Shown here in pieces: positions 34,071 to 43,786 of a DNA stretch of 64,000 bases. A program made the translations under genes and the position numbers. Source of the stretch: CALRQJ02 sp943370285 (GTDB lineage Bacteria > Bacteroidota > Bacteroidia > Chitinophagales > Chitinophagaceae); the NCBI GenBank assembly GCA_943370285.1, contig CALRQJ020000007.1:124001-188000 (forward strand), in the 5' to 3' direction. Each line of letters begins with the position of its first letter. The stretch's first letter is position 1. The notes below the pieces were generated by a model. It searched no databases and was not told the DNA's origin. It was given only the letters and a program-made list of their open reading frames with translations.

Positions 34071-36677
34071 TTACCTAATCAAAACAGTAGTTCCTTTTCT
34101 AAAAATGGGTTTACCGGTGTAATCAATGCCCTCTGCAGTATAAACGTAAGCGCCGCTTTGTTGTATTAATCCATTGATTAAACCGTTCCAGCCAATATTG
34201 GCATTGTTGGTTTGAAATATTAACTGTCCCCAACGATTGTATATTCTGAAATATAAAAATGACTTCAAACCCACAGGAAAAGCTTTCAGTACATCATTCT
34301 TAGCATCATTATTTGGTGTAAACGCTGTTGGTACAAAAATATCGGGGGCAGTTTTAAAAACTTTCACTGTTATCTTGTCTTCACTAGCGCAGCCTTCAGG
34401 TATGGTTGCTTTGACAGTGTACACGATGGAATCATTGTGGGTAGCATTAAACATTGCTACTGGGTTAGCAATAGAAATATTGCTTAAACCTGTTGCCGGA
34501 CTCCATAAGTATGTCGTGCCATTATCGTAATTACTTATGGCCATTAATTGTAATGGTTGATTTAAGACTACAGCAGTATCGTTACCGGCAAAAATTTGTA
34601 CCGGTTCTCTTACCAATACTTCTACGATATCTGATACTGTTTTTGGACATCCTAAAGTATCGCTTACTGTAAGTTGATATTGTGTTGTTTTGGTAGGCCC
34701 AACGATAGGATTTAGTGTGTTGGAATTAAGCAGGGTAGAGGTTGGTGACCAACGAAAAATACTTCCGGTAATGATAGCATTTAATTGTCCTCTAGCACCA
34801 TAACATATTGCAATATCTGCCCCGGCATTTGATACAGGATAAGGCACAGTTCTGATAAATACTGAATCTCTATCTTGACATTTCCCCAAATTAGCAGTAA
34901 CCTGATACATAGTAGAAGTAATGGGTGCCACTATTGGATTTTTTACTGTAGCAATAGTACCTCCAGTTGTTGTCCATACATAACCTAAAGCATCGCTTGT
35001 TGGAAATAATGTAATTGAATCAGTTAAGCAAATGGTAGTATCAACACCGGCATTTACTGTAATAAAGTCTAATACATTTACGGTAACAGTGTCGGTATTA
35101 ACACAGCCAATATCGCTGAGTGTAACAATATATTGTATGGTATCTTTTGGAAATACAAGCGGATTAGCCGTATTGGCATTCACAATAAATTGATTGGGCT
35201 GCCAACTAAAGTTGCCTGTGCCAATAGCAATGAGCGGTAATGTATCAATGCTACAAATTAAGGTATCGGTAAATGGTAATGTAATGATGGGTTTATCAAG
35301 AACTTGAATAGGAGTAAGTACACTATCAATACAGTCTTTACTATTAGTAACTACAAATTTTACTGTCACTTGCGATGGGGAACTGTATTGATATGTTGGA
35401 TTTCTATTGGTAGATACATCTGTATTACTAGTTAAGTCACCAAAATCCCATCGCCAACTATTTACAACACCATATACAGTTTTGGTGGTATCAAAAAAAG
35501 AATAGGGTGTTTGGAAGCAACTTCCTGAAAAACGAAATCCCGGGCTAAAGCCCGGATAAACAATAACTTCTGTACTGTCCTTGCCACTACATCCTAACGG
35601 TCCGGTAACGTTGAGTGTTGCTTTGTATCGTCCTGTATCAGCATACGTATGTGTAAGAAAAGGAGCGGTAGAACTGTTGCCATCACCAAAATTCCATAAG
35701 TACCCGGTTATGGCAGATGAGCTAGATTGGTTTTCAAAAAACACATTAAAATCATCACAACTAATAATTGTGGCTGGTAGTTGGGCATCTACAATATCGC
35801 AGTCCTGCACTTTCAAAATAAAATCTTTTCTATGCTGACTAATGGCAACACCATTACGCCATTCTGTAATACAAACGCAAACAACATATTGCCCTTGAGG
35901 TGGAGCAATACCATTAATTTGTCCCGTAACACTATTAATGTCAACACCACTGCCTAATGGCAAATCGCCACTATAAGGCGATGTATATGGTAATGGTACT
36001 AGGGTTAAAGCCGGCGGCGGTGGTTGATTGCTGCTGCCATTAGGTGCAGTAAAGCCGTCGCAAAAAGAATAGGTAAGTACATCGCCATCATCATCAGTAG
36101 CACCAAAATCAAGTTTAAAATTTTTGTTGGCACAAACCAAAGCGGTATCTCTAACATTAAATACTGGGCTGCTATTTCCGCCACCCGGTAAAACAATTGT
36201 TCCCGGAATTTTAGCGATATAAGTGCTGCCAATATTGCCGCTATTGCCACCAAGATTAAGGATATTATTCACCCTGCAACATCCTAATCTAGCTAACACA
36301 TAACCCGTTGTTGATCGAGGTAAATCAATAGTTGCCGTATAATTTGCTGTTTCGTAACACACATTTACACTGCCAACCAAGCAAGGTATGGCAGCGGTAT
36401 TTAAACTCAAGGTATTAACTATGCCATCTAATGGTAAATAAAGCGATTGATAGAGTTGATCGTTCTGATAAATGCCCACATTTACTTGTTCACTCTGTAA
36501 AGAAGGGCCGTCTGTTTGGCAATCTCTAAAAAGCCTCAAAGTGATTTGATATTTTTCTGAGTTTGACGATGATCCCGGGCCTAAATAAGTGTACATCAAT
36601 TCTCCACCGGCTACATGTCTGCCAAAAGCCATCGGCCCGAGTGTGATCAAAAAAAGCAGGCAAAGCCATTTTTTCAT
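34071..36677 (-). CDS. Large PKD-domain cargo protein with T9SS type B sorting domain
   Basis: This is an 868-residue protein. The signal peptide is about 1-19 (WLCLLFLITLGPMAFG). Residues 20-300 form a conserved extracellular beta domain (HVAGGELMYTYLGPG). Two PKD domains follow (WNFGDGNSS near 330; WRWDFGDLTSN near 410), then several Ig-like units with ICLTDSITLFPTS-type Cys pairs. The C-terminal 90 residues (IFVPTAFTPNNDAKNDVL ... FRIYNRWGQLIF ... SGAYVYTAEG) are the gliding-motility-associated CHU_C type B sorting domain. It is exported by the T9SS and kept at the surface, probably as an adhesin. No catalytic motif is seen. Confidence 0.92.
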   Translation of the reverse strand: MKKWLCLLFLITLGPMAFGRHVAGGELMYTYLGPGSSSNSEKYQITLRLFRDCQTDGPSLQSEQVNVGIYQNDQLYQSLYLPLDGIVNTLSLNTAAIPCLVGSVNVCYETANYTATIDLPRSTTGYVLARLGCCRVNNILNLGGNSGNIGSTYIAKIPGTIVLPGGGNSSPVFNVRDTALVCANKNFKLDFGATDDDGDVLTYSFCDGFTAPNGSSNQPPPPALTLVPLPYTSPYSGDLPLGSGVDINSVTGQINGIAPPQGQYVVCVCITEWRNGVAISQHRKDFILKVQDCDIVDAQLPATIISCDDFNVFFENQSSSSAITGYLWNFGDGNSSTAPFLTHTYADTGRYKATLNVTGPLGCSGKDSTEVIVYPGFSPGFRFSGSCFQTPYSFFDTTKTVYGVVNSWRWDFGDLTSNTDVSTNRNPTYQYSSPSQVTVKFVVTNSKDCIDSVLTPIQVLDKPIITLPFTDTLICSIDTLPLIAIGTGNFSWQPNQFIVNANTANPLVFPKDTIQYIVTLSDIGCVNTDTVTVNVLDFITVNAGVDTTICLTDSITLFPTSDALGYVWTTTGGTIATVKNPIVAPITSTMYQVTANLGKCQDRDSVFIRTVPYPVSNAGADIAICYGARGQLNAIITGSIFRWSPTSTLLNSNTLNPIVGPTKTTQYQLTVSDTLGCPKTVSDIVEVLVREPVQIFAGNDTAVVLNQPLQLMAISNYDNGTTYLWSPATGLSNISIANPVAMFNATHNDSIVYTVKATIPEGCASEDKITVKVFKTAPDIFVPTAFTPNNDAKNDVLKAFPVGLKSFLYFRIYNRWGQLIFQTNNANIGWNGLINGLIQQSGAYVYTAEGIDYTGKPIFRKGTTVLIR

Positions 36678-36867
36678 ACCCTAATTTGAAACCGTGAAGA
36701 ATCGAAAAAGAAATTTCGAATAACCCTGCATGAATATACGGCGCAGAAAGGAGAATTGTCAGTAGTTGTGTAGGAAAATTAATAAATAGATAATCTCCAG
36801 TTTGTCGGTAAACTAGTGGTTATAATTTCCCACTTCGCATTTTATGAATTCGGATTTTGGCATTTTG

Positions 36868-36915
36868 TTCGCCACTTTCCACATTATTTCCACAGTAATT
36901 CACATTTCGTTCACA
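36868..36915 (+). promoter_or_regulatory. Direct repeats upstream of mraZ (candidate MraZ operator)
   Basis: TTTCCACA, TTTCCACA, ATTCACA and GTTCACA occur with their CACA at 36880, 36891, 36901 and 36912, so at 10-11 bp spacing; a weaker CCAC precedes at 36873. MraZ is known to bind short G-rich direct repeats at one-helical-turn spacing upstream of its own gene; read on the minus strand these are TGTGGAA/TGTGAA. The distance to the mraZ start is about 157 nt. The remaining 36678-36867 gap holds one more TTCCCAC (36827) and no gene. Confidence 0.5.
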
Positions 36916-37007
36916 TCGAAATCAAGTAAAAACCCTTCAAATGCAATGCTGTATTGCTTTTTAGGCATTTTTCATTTGTGGATAAAAACAAAGACTCTCA
37001 ATCTGCG

Positions 37008-37034
37008 TTGAAAGTGGGAAAAAGTGTTATTTTG
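37008..37034 (+). promoter_or_regulatory. Possible dcw promoter upstream of mraZ
   Basis: TTG at 37008-37010, a 16-nt spacer, and TTATTTTG at 37027-37034 (one mismatch to TAnnTTTG). Transcription from about 37041 gives a 31-nt leader to the mraZ ATG at 37072. Confidence 0.4.
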
Positions 37035-37071
37035 TGTTAGTTTATGTTTTAATAGTGTCAAAATTCACTCC

Positions 37072-37527
37072 ATGCACCATCTCCTCGGCGAATATGAAGC
37101 TACAATCGACTCAAAAGGTCGGTTTTTGCTGCCCGCCGGCGTCAAAAAACAGATGCCGGAAGGAGATAACCGTTTTGTCATCAATCGTGGTTTCGAAAAA
37201 TGTCTTTCCCTGTATCCAATGAAAACATGGGAAGCCATTGCCGACAAAATCAGCAAGTTGAATGATTTTGATCCAAAAGTAAGACAGTTTAAGCTTTTGT
37301 TCTTGGGTGGTGCCACCGAAGTTGAACTCGATTCAGCCGGTCGTATGTTACTACCTCCTTCATTAAAAGAATTCGCAGGCTTGAGTAAAGACATAGTACT
37401 TGCCTCTAGTCTCGATAAAATTAATATATGGGATGCCGCTAAGTACAAACAGTTCTTTGAAGCATTTTCACCGGAAGACTTCAGTGCATTAGGTAATGAA
37501 GTGATGGGGAAAGGCAATGTTGAATGA
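37072..37527 (+). CDS. mraZ: Transcriptional regulator MraZ
   Basis: This 151-residue protein has two SpoVT/AbrB-like MraZ domains, each with the DxxGR signature: LGEYEATIDSKGRFLLPAGV near 5-24 and GATEVELDSAGRMLLPPSLK near 81-100. MraZ is a ring-shaped DNA-binding repressor of the dcw cluster. ATG at 37072 is chosen because the family begins MxxLLGEYE; an upstream GTG at 37024 adds 16 residues and overlaps the promoter. The stop codon overlaps the rsmH start (ATGA). Confidence 0.96.
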   Translation: MHHLLGEYEATIDSKGRFLLPAGVKKQMPEGDNRFVINRGFEKCLSLYPMKTWEAIADKISKLNDFDPKVRQFKLLFLGGATEVELDSAGRMLLPPSLKEFAGLSKDIVLASSLDKINIWDAAKYKQFFEAFSPEDFSALGNEVMGKGNVE

Positions 37528-38492
37528 TAAAAATTGGAATGATGAACGAAGAAATGTCACAAGAGGAGCTTAAAACATTCAGCTTGCCCGATTCGTCTTA
37601 TCATGTGCCTGTGCTTTTTCACGAAAGTCTTGACGCTTTAGGGATAAAACCCAATGGGGTGTATGTAGATGCCACTTTTGGCGGTGGAGGACACAGTAAG
37701 GGAATATTGCAAGCCCTTCATCAAGAGGGTAAGCTATTTGCCTTTGACCAAGATGCAGATGCAGAACGCAATTTGCCTACAGACAATAGGGTAGTTTTTG
37801 TACCACAAAATTTTAGGCATCTGCAACGTTTTCTGCGTTTGAACGGGGTTAAACAAGTAGATGGTATACTGGCAGATTTAGGCGTAAGTAGTTTTCAGTT
37901 CGACGAAGCAGATCGAGGTTTCTCTATTCGTTTCGATGGGCCATTAGATATGCGAATGGATCGCAGGCAACCACTTACGGCAAGCCATCTCTTGCAGCAA
38001 TATAGCGAACAACAATTGCATAAATTGTTTGAGCAGTACGGCGAAGTAACTAACTCTAAAACCTTGGCCAAACATATTGTACAGCAACGCAACCATCTTC
38101 CATTACAAAGTTTGAATCACTTCAGGGCAATGATTAGTCCGGTTGTTAAAGGCAACCCGAATAAATATTTAGCACAGGTATTTCAAGCATTGCGAATGGA
38201 AGTAAATGATGAAATGGGAGCATTAAAAGAACTGTTGCAACAAGCTGCTGCTGTGTTGGCGCCGGGTGGACGATTAGCGGTTATCACCTTTCATTCTATC
38301 GAAGACAGAATCGTAAAAAATTTTATGCGTCAAGGAGGGTTCGACGAAGTCGAAGACAATCCGTTGTTGCCAACCGTAAAACAGCAAGTATTTAAAATTA
38401 TTACCAAGAAGCCCACAACGGCTTCGCCGGAAGAGTTAAAACGAAATAACCGCAGCCGTAGTGCCAAACTACGGGTAGCAGAAAAAATATAA
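37524..38492 (+). CDS. rsmH: 16S rRNA (cytosine-1402 N4)-methyltransferase
   Basis: This 322-residue SAM-dependent methyltransferase (MraW) acts on 16S rRNA C1402. Visible motifs: YHVPVLFHESLDAL, SAM loop VDATFGGGGHSKGIL near 48-62, LADLGVSSFQFDEADRGFSIRFDGPLDMRMD near 113-143, HFRAMISPVVKGNPNKYLAQVFQALRMEVNDEM and GRLAVITFHSIEDRIVKNFM. The start codon overlaps mraZ by 4 nt; a later ATG at 37539 or 37551 is possible. Second gene of the dcw cluster. Confidence 0.96.
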   Translation: MIKIGMMNEEMSQEELKTFSLPDSSYHVPVLFHESLDALGIKPNGVYVDATFGGGGHSKGILQALHQEGKLFAFDQDADAERNLPTDNRVVFVPQNFRHLQRFLRLNGVKQVDGILADLGVSSFQFDEADRGFSIRFDGPLDMRMDRRQPLTASHLLQQYSEQQLHKLFEQYGEVTNSKTLAKHIVQQRNHLPLQSLNHFRAMISPVVKGNPNKYLAQVFQALRMEVNDEMGALKELLQQAAAVLAPGGRLAVITFHSIEDRIVKNFMRQGGFDEVEDNPLLPTVKQQVFKIITKKPTTASPEELKRNNRSRSAKLRVAEKI

Positions 38493-38499
38493 AAAGTAA

Positions 38500-38832
38500 A
38501 TGGCCGATAGCATTCCTAGTACTACCAAAAAGAATAAGCCACTACGTGGGTTATTGGGTTATGGTTGGATTTTGAAAAACCTGGGCTTTTTTCTTTTTCT
38601 GGCATTGTTAGCAGTTATCTATATCGCAAACGGTCATATGGCAGACAGAACAATTAGAAAGATAAATGATACCGGAAAAGAGTTGAAAGAATTACAATAC
38701 GAGTACAAGACATTGAAAAGCGAAGTGATGTTTATGAGCAAGGAAAGTGAAATGGTTAAAACAGCAGCTCCGCTTGGATTGAAAATAGACACAGTGCCGC
38801 CGGCAAGAATTGTGTACGAAAGCACAAAGTGA
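38500..38832 (+). CDS. ftsL: FtsL-like cell division protein
   Basis: This 110-residue bitopic protein has a short basic cytoplasmic tail (TTKKNKPLRG), one membrane helix (about 28-46, NLGFFLFLALLAVIYIA) and a periplasmic coiled coil (IRKINDTGKELKELQYEYKTLKSEVMFMSKESEMVKTAA). This layout and its place between rsmH and the penicillin-binding protein gene identify the Bacteroidota FtsL, which activates FtsWI. Sequence similarity to proteobacterial FtsL is low; assignment rests on topology and context. Starts 7 nt after rsmH. Confidence 0.85.
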   Translation: MADSIPSTTKKNKPLRGLLGYGWILKNLGFFLFLALLAVIYIANGHMADRTIRKINDTGKELKELQYEYKTLKSEVMFMSKESEMVKTAAPLGLKIDTVPPARIVYESTK

Positions 38833-38848
38833 AAAAACAGTACGTAAA

Positions 38849-40957
38849 GTGGATGTAAAACGGGACATACAATGGCGTGTTAACCTTAGCTACATTATAG
38901 TGGTGGCAATAGGTTTGGCTATTCTTGGCAAAGCGTTTTATATACAACAAGTAGAAGGAAATTATTGGAGGAGTATGAGTGATAGTCTGCATCAAAAAAT
39001 TATTAATACCGATGCAGAGAGAGGAACGATATATAGCGAAGACGGACAAATGCTTAGCACTAGTATTCCGGAGTTTGATATCTATATTGATTTTAATGCC
39101 GAAGGGTTGAGAGAAAACAACGGCAAACGATTCAAACAAAATATCGACTCACTCAGCATCTGTTTATCAAAGCTCTTTAAAGATAAATCTGCGGCTGACT
39201 ATAAAAAAATATTGAACAGAGGTTATACGGAGAAGAATCGATATTTCTTGCTCAAAAAGAAAATGAATTATCGAGAATACCAATTGCTGAAAACTTTTCC
39301 GTTGGTGCGTTTAGGAAAGAACAAAAGTGGATTTATAGCTGATGTAAAAAGTATCCGATTAAATCCCTATCAAATACTGGCTTTTAGAACCATCGGTTTA
39401 AACCGAGATTCTTTTAAAGTAGGATTAGAAATGCGTTACGATAGTGTACTCACCGGTAAAACCGGTAAACGGCCGGTACGCTATATAGCAGGGGGAGTGT
39501 ATATACCCATTGATGATTATGAGATTGAACCGGAGAACGGTAAAGATGTCATCACCACTTTGGATGTAAACATTCAAGATATAACAGAAAATGCTTTGAT
39601 GAAGATGATGCAATCAAACGAAGCAGAACATGGATGTGCCATAGTGATGGAAGTGAAAACAGGTAAGATTAAAGCCATTGCTAATTTGGGTAGAAAAAAA
39701 GACGGCAGTTATTGGGAAGATTACAATTACGCTATCACACCCACAGAGCCGGGTTCTACGTTCAAGTTGGCAACTTTATTGGCCTTGTTAGAAGATAGAA
39801 AAACAAACCTTAATCAGGTAATAAATATAGAAGGCGGTGTGTGGAAGATTAATGGCGAAACGGTCTATGACAGCGAAAAACACGGCTTAAATAATGTAAC
39901 CGTGAAAGAAGCATTTGAGCACAGTAGCAATGTAGCAATGGCAAAAATGGCATGGATGTACTACAGTAACAATCCAAGACAATTTGTAAATCATTTGGCT
40001 GCACTGCGAATGGATACTGTAACAGGTATTGATTTGGCAGGAGAACGTTTCCCCACCATTCACAAACCTGGTACAAAATACTGGAGTAATACCACTTTGC
40101 CTTGGATGGGTTTTGGTTACAACTTAACAGTTAGTCCGCTACAAACATTAATGCTGTACAATGCTGTAGCCAATAATGGTGTGATGTTGAAGCCTTACTT
40201 AGTTAATGCCATTCAACAGGATGGAAAGATTGTGGAAGAATTTAAACCGGTTGTGCTGCATCAAAAAATATGTAGTGACGAAACGTTGAGGCAGTTGAAT
40301 AGCAGTTTGCAAGGTGTGGTCACAAATGGTACAGGTCGCTCTTTAAAATCAAATCGGTATCGTATTGCCGGTAAAACAGGAACAGCTTTAGTGGCTAATG
40401 GCAGCAGAGGCTATGCAGATAAAGTGTATCAAAGTTCTTTCGCAGGATTTTTTCCGGCAGAGCATCCGCAATACAGCATTATCGTGGTGATAAAAAATAA
40501 GCCACATGCCGCAAAGTTTTATGGTGCAGCAGTTGCTGGTCCGGTGTTTAAAGAAATTGCTGATAAACTGTACACTTTAAAAGTGAGTGCTATAGAAGCA
40601 GCAATAGCGGTAGCACAACAAAAAGATAGTGCAGTTTATAGCTATACCGGATTTACAAAAGACGTAACAACCGTAGCAGATAAGTTACAAATGAAGTATA
40701 GTAGTAATGTAAATAATGCTACAGATTGGGCAAAATTAACGAAGCAAAATAACCAATCTGTCATTACTACAGAAGCAGAAAAAAGTGACAAGCAAATGCC
40801 TAGGTTAAATGGAATGGGATTGAAAGATGCGGTGTATTTATGTGAAAATTTAGGCTTGAAAGTGATAGTGAATGGAAGGGGAAAAGTAGTTAGTCAGTCT
40901 ATCACTCAAGGGCAAGCAATTGCAAGAGGACAAGTAGTACAATTAGGATTGAATTAA
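38849..40957 (+). CDS. ftsI: Division penicillin-binding protein (FtsI/PBP3-type transpeptidase) with PASTA domain
   Basis: This is a 702-residue protein. The start is a GTG at 38849 (VDVKRDIQWRVNLSYI), matching the M-D/E-V-K-K-DI-W-R start of Bacteroidota homologues and lying 16 nt after ftsL; a TTG at 38810 would give an odd 13-residue extension overlapping ftsL. Order: membrane helix (about 15-35), PBP dimerisation domain, transpeptidase with PGSTFK (catalytic Ser near 303), SSN in FEHSSNVAM and KTGT in IAGKTGTAL, then one C-terminal PASTA repeat (MPRLNGMGLKDAVYLCENLG). It cross-links septal peptidoglycan as partner of FtsW. Confidence 0.95.
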   Translation: MDVKRDIQWRVNLSYIIVVAIGLAILGKAFYIQQVEGNYWRSMSDSLHQKIINTDAERGTIYSEDGQMLSTSIPEFDIYIDFNAEGLRENNGKRFKQNIDSLSICLSKLFKDKSAADYKKILNRGYTEKNRYFLLKKKMNYREYQLLKTFPLVRLGKNKSGFIADVKSIRLNPYQILAFRTIGLNRDSFKVGLEMRYDSVLTGKTGKRPVRYIAGGVYIPIDDYEIEPENGKDVITTLDVNIQDITENALMKMMQSNEAEHGCAIVMEVKTGKIKAIANLGRKKDGSYWEDYNYAITPTEPGSTFKLATLLALLEDRKTNLNQVINIEGGVWKINGETVYDSEKHGLNNVTVKEAFEHSSNVAMAKMAWMYYSNNPRQFVNHLAALRMDTVTGIDLAGERFPTIHKPGTKYWSNTTLPWMGFGYNLTVSPLQTLMLYNAVANNGVMLKPYLVNAIQQDGKIVEEFKPVVLHQKICSDETLRQLNSSLQGVVTNGTGRSLKSNRYRIAGKTGTALVANGSRGYADKVYQSSFAGFFPAEHPQYSIIVVIKNKPHAAKFYGAAVAGPVFKEIADKLYTLKVSAIEAAIAVAQQKDSAVYSYTGFTKDVTTVADKLQMKYSSNVNNATDWAKLTKQNNQSVITTEAEKSDKQMPRLNGMGLKDAVYLCENLGLKVIVNGRGKVVSQSITQGQAIARGQVVQLGLN

Positions 40958-40969
40958 TAATAAAAATAA

Positions 40970-42433
40970 GTGGCAATACTACAAGACATATTATACAAAG
41001 TGCATTTGAAAGCTGTCATAGGCTCTACTGCCATTGAAGTGTCTGGTATTGCTATTGATTCTAGAAAAGTAACGAACAATACTGTATTTGTTGCTATTAG
41101 AGGTGCTGCAGCAGATGGTCATGCGTTCATTGAAAAAGCGATTGAATTAGGTGCAACTGCCATTGTATGCGATACACTGCCAACAGCAAAACAAGAAGGC
41201 ATCACTTACATACAAGTGAATAATACCAATGAAGCGGTGGCTTTTATGGCTCACCAATTTTATGGCGAACCTTCTTTGAAAACTAAGTTGCTTGGTGTAA
41301 CGGGTACCAATGGAAAAACAACCATTGCAACAGTATTATTCAAATTGTTTACGCAGTTGGGTTATACCTGTGGATTGATTAGTACAGTACAAAACCAAAT
41401 TGGTAATACCATATTACCAAGTACACATACTACGCCAGATGCCGTTTCATTAAATGCGCTATTGGCACAAATGGTGGAAGCAGGTTGCAGTCATGTGTTT
41501 ATGGAATGTAGTAGCCATGCGATTCATCAGCACCGCATTACAGCTTTGCAGTTTACCGGGGCATTGTTCAGTAATATCACCCATGATCATCTCGATTATC
41601 ATAAAACATTTGAGGAGTATATCAGGGTTAAGAAAAAGTTCTTTGACGATTTGCCTTCATCGGCTTTTGCTATTTGTAATAAAGATGATAAGCGAGGCGA
41701 AGTGATGTTGCAAAATACAGCCGCTCAAAAACTGTACTACAGTTTAAAAACTTTGGCTGACTTCAAAGGTAAAATTCTTGATAATGGATTGTTAGGGTTG
41801 ATTATGCTGGTAAATGATAAAGAAGTGCATTTTAGATTGATTGGAGAATTCAATGCCTATAATTTATTAGCGGTGTATGGAGCAGCTATTGCTTTAGGTG
41901 AAGATAGAGATTCAGTTCTTACTGCAATGAGTATGTTGAGCGGTGCCGAAGGAAGGTTTGATTATATCATCAGTGGACAAAAAATTATTGGTATCGTAGA
42001 TTATGCTCATACACCCGATGCATTGGAGAATGTGTTGACCACTATCAAGAAATTAAAAAAAGGATACGAACAAGTAATAACTGTTGTGGGTTGTGGTGGC
42101 GATAGAGACAAAACGAAAAGACCTATCATGGGTAAGGTAACGGCGGAGTGGAGTGATAAAGTGATTTTTACCAGTGATAATCCTCGCAGCGAAGATCCAT
42201 CAGACATATTAAAAGATATCGAAGCAGGTTTAGGTAGTGCTGCAAAGCGGAAGTCTTTATTTATTGCTGACAGAAAAGAAGCTATCAAAACAGCTGTTTC
42301 ATTAGCGAATGCAGAGGATATCATTTTAGTGGCCGGAAAGGGACATGAAAAATATCAAGATATAAAAGGCGTGAAACATCCTTTTGATGATAAAGCTGTT
42401 TTAAAAGAAGTATTTGAATTGTTAGAAAAATAA
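40970..42433 (+). CDS. murE: UDP-N-acetylmuramoyl-L-alanyl-D-glutamate--2,6-diaminopimelate ligase
   Basis: This 487-residue Mur ligase starts with GTG. ATP loop GVTGTNGKTTIATVLFKLF (near 108-126), central domain with HDHLDYHKTFEEY, and C-terminal domain with the DNPR motif (TSDNPRSEDPSDIL), which marks the meso-diaminopimelate-adding enzymes; VAGKGHEKYQ is also conserved. It adds the third residue of the peptidoglycan stem peptide in the cytoplasm. Thirteen nt after ftsI. There is no murF next to it, unlike in Escherichia coli. Confidence 0.96.
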   Translation: MAILQDILYKVHLKAVIGSTAIEVSGIAIDSRKVTNNTVFVAIRGAAADGHAFIEKAIELGATAIVCDTLPTAKQEGITYIQVNNTNEAVAFMAHQFYGEPSLKTKLLGVTGTNGKTTIATVLFKLFTQLGYTCGLISTVQNQIGNTILPSTHTTPDAVSLNALLAQMVEAGCSHVFMECSSHAIHQHRITALQFTGALFSNITHDHLDYHKTFEEYIRVKKKFFDDLPSSAFAICNKDDKRGEVMLQNTAAQKLYYSLKTLADFKGKILDNGLLGLIMLVNDKEVHFRLIGEFNAYNLLAVYGAAIALGEDRDSVLTAMSMLSGAEGRFDYIISGQKIIGIVDYAHTPDALENVLTTIKKLKKGYEQVITVVGCGGDRDKTKRPIMGKVTAEWSDKVIFTSDNPRSEDPSDILKDIEAGLGSAAKRKSLFIADRKEAIKTAVSLANAEDIILVAGKGHEKYQDIKGVKHPFDDKAVLKEVFELLEK

Positions 42434-42468
42434 TCAGTCAACGGACTGTGTAATAAACCAACTACTGT

Positions 42469-43785
42469 ATGTTATACCATTTATTCACTTGGCTCAAACA
42501 AGAGTTTAATCTACCGGGGGCAGGGCTGTTTCAGTTCCTTACCTTTCGGATTGTGATGGCTATTTTGTTGTCGTTGGTGATAGCAACGGTATATGGTAAA
42601 CGCATTATTCTTTTTTTACAGAAAAAACAAATTGGAGAAAGTGTAAGGGACTTAGGATTACAAGGACAAGCAGAGAAAAAAGGCACACCAACAATGGGCG
42701 GCATCATCATACTGATGAGTATTCTCATTCCAACTTTATTGTTTGCCAATTTAGATAAAGTCTATATCCGATTAATGATTTTATGTACGGTGTGGTTGGG
42801 TGTGATTGGCTTTTTAGATGACTTGTTTAAAATCAGGGCAAGAAAATCGGCACAGCAAAAAGGCGAAGCCTATAAAAAGAAAGACAGCGATGGCTTGGCC
42901 GGAATTTCTAAAATAATTGGTCAAATTGGATTGGGTGTCATCATTGGCGTAACACTCTACTTCAGTAATTCAGTAACGGTAGAAAGGGAAATTTTATCCA
43001 TGAAAAATCCATCTGATGTATTACAGCAAGGGGAACGTTTTGCTAAAAATTCAAATATTGTAGTAAGGAAAATTGATGGTGTTGATAGATATTTTGCAAC
43101 TGTAAAAACACCCATCACTACCATTCCATTTGTAAAAAACCATGAGTTTAATTACAGCAAACTCATCAGTTGGATGGGTGATGGTGTAGAAAAATATACC
43201 TGGATAATATATATATTGATTGTAACATTTATTGTAACTGCAGTTAGTAATGGCGCCAACCTAACCGATGGTTTAGATGGATTAGCAGCAGGTGTAAGTG
43301 CCATTATTGGTGCGGCTTTGGGTGTGTTTGTTTATGTAAGTGGTAATTACAAATTTGCCGATTACCTCAACATTATGTACATACCCAATCTTGGGGAGTT
43401 GTCCATTTTTGTTGGTGCTTTTGTAGGAGCCTGTATCGGTTTTCTCTGGTACAATGCTTATCCGGCACAAGTATTTATGGGTGATACAGGAAGCCTTGCA
43501 TTAGGTGGTATCATCGCATCATTAGCTATCATCGTTCGTAAAGAATTATTGATTCCTATTTTCTGTGGTGTATTTCTCGTAGAAAATTTAAGTGTGATTT
43601 TACAAGTGAGTTATTTCAAATACACCAAACGAAAGTATGGCGAGGGGCGGCGGATATTTTTAATGAGCCCGTTGCATCACCATTATCAAAAGAAAGGTTA
43701 TCACGAAAATAAGATCGCTATACGTTTTTGGATTGTGACTGTGCTCTGCGTATTGCTTTCTATTATGACACTTAAGATGAGATAG
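42469..43785 (+). CDS. mraY: Phospho-N-acetylmuramoyl-pentapeptide-transferase
   Basis: This 438-residue, about 10-helix membrane enzyme makes lipid I. Conserved segments: EKKGTPTMGGIIILMSIL near 67-84, LGVIGFLDDLFKIR near 112-125 (catalytic Asp pair), SNGANLTDGLDGLAAGVSAI near 265, AYPAQVFMGDTGSLALGGIIA near 332 and SPLHHHYQKKGYHENKIAIRFW at the C-terminus. It is longer than the usual 320-360 residues because of an insertion of about 70 residues near 175-250 (EREILSMKNPSDVLQQG...), apparently typical of Bacteroidota MraY. Confidence 0.97.
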   Translation: MLYHLFTWLKQEFNLPGAGLFQFLTFRIVMAILLSLVIATVYGKRIILFLQKKQIGESVRDLGLQGQAEKKGTPTMGGIIILMSILIPTLLFANLDKVYIRLMILCTVWLGVIGFLDDLFKIRARKSAQQKGEAYKKKDSDGLAGISKIIGQIGLGVIIGVTLYFSNSVTVEREILSMKNPSDVLQQGERFAKNSNIVVRKIDGVDRYFATVKTPITTIPFVKNHEFNYSKLISWMGDGVEKYTWIIYILIVTFIVTAVSNGANLTDGLDGLAAGVSAIIGAALGVFVYVSGNYKFADYLNIMYIPNLGELSIFVGAFVGACIGFLWYNAYPAQVFMGDTGSLALGGIIASLAIIVRKELLIPIFCGVFLVENLSVILQVSYFKYTKRKYGEGRRIFLMSPLHHHYQKKGYHENKIAIRFWIVTVLCVLLSIMTLKMR

Positions 43786-43786
43786 T

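Noticed and set aside
36678..36867. Possible gene in the gap upstream of mraZ
   Set aside because: No frame of useful length or motif; the stretch is regulatory or empty.
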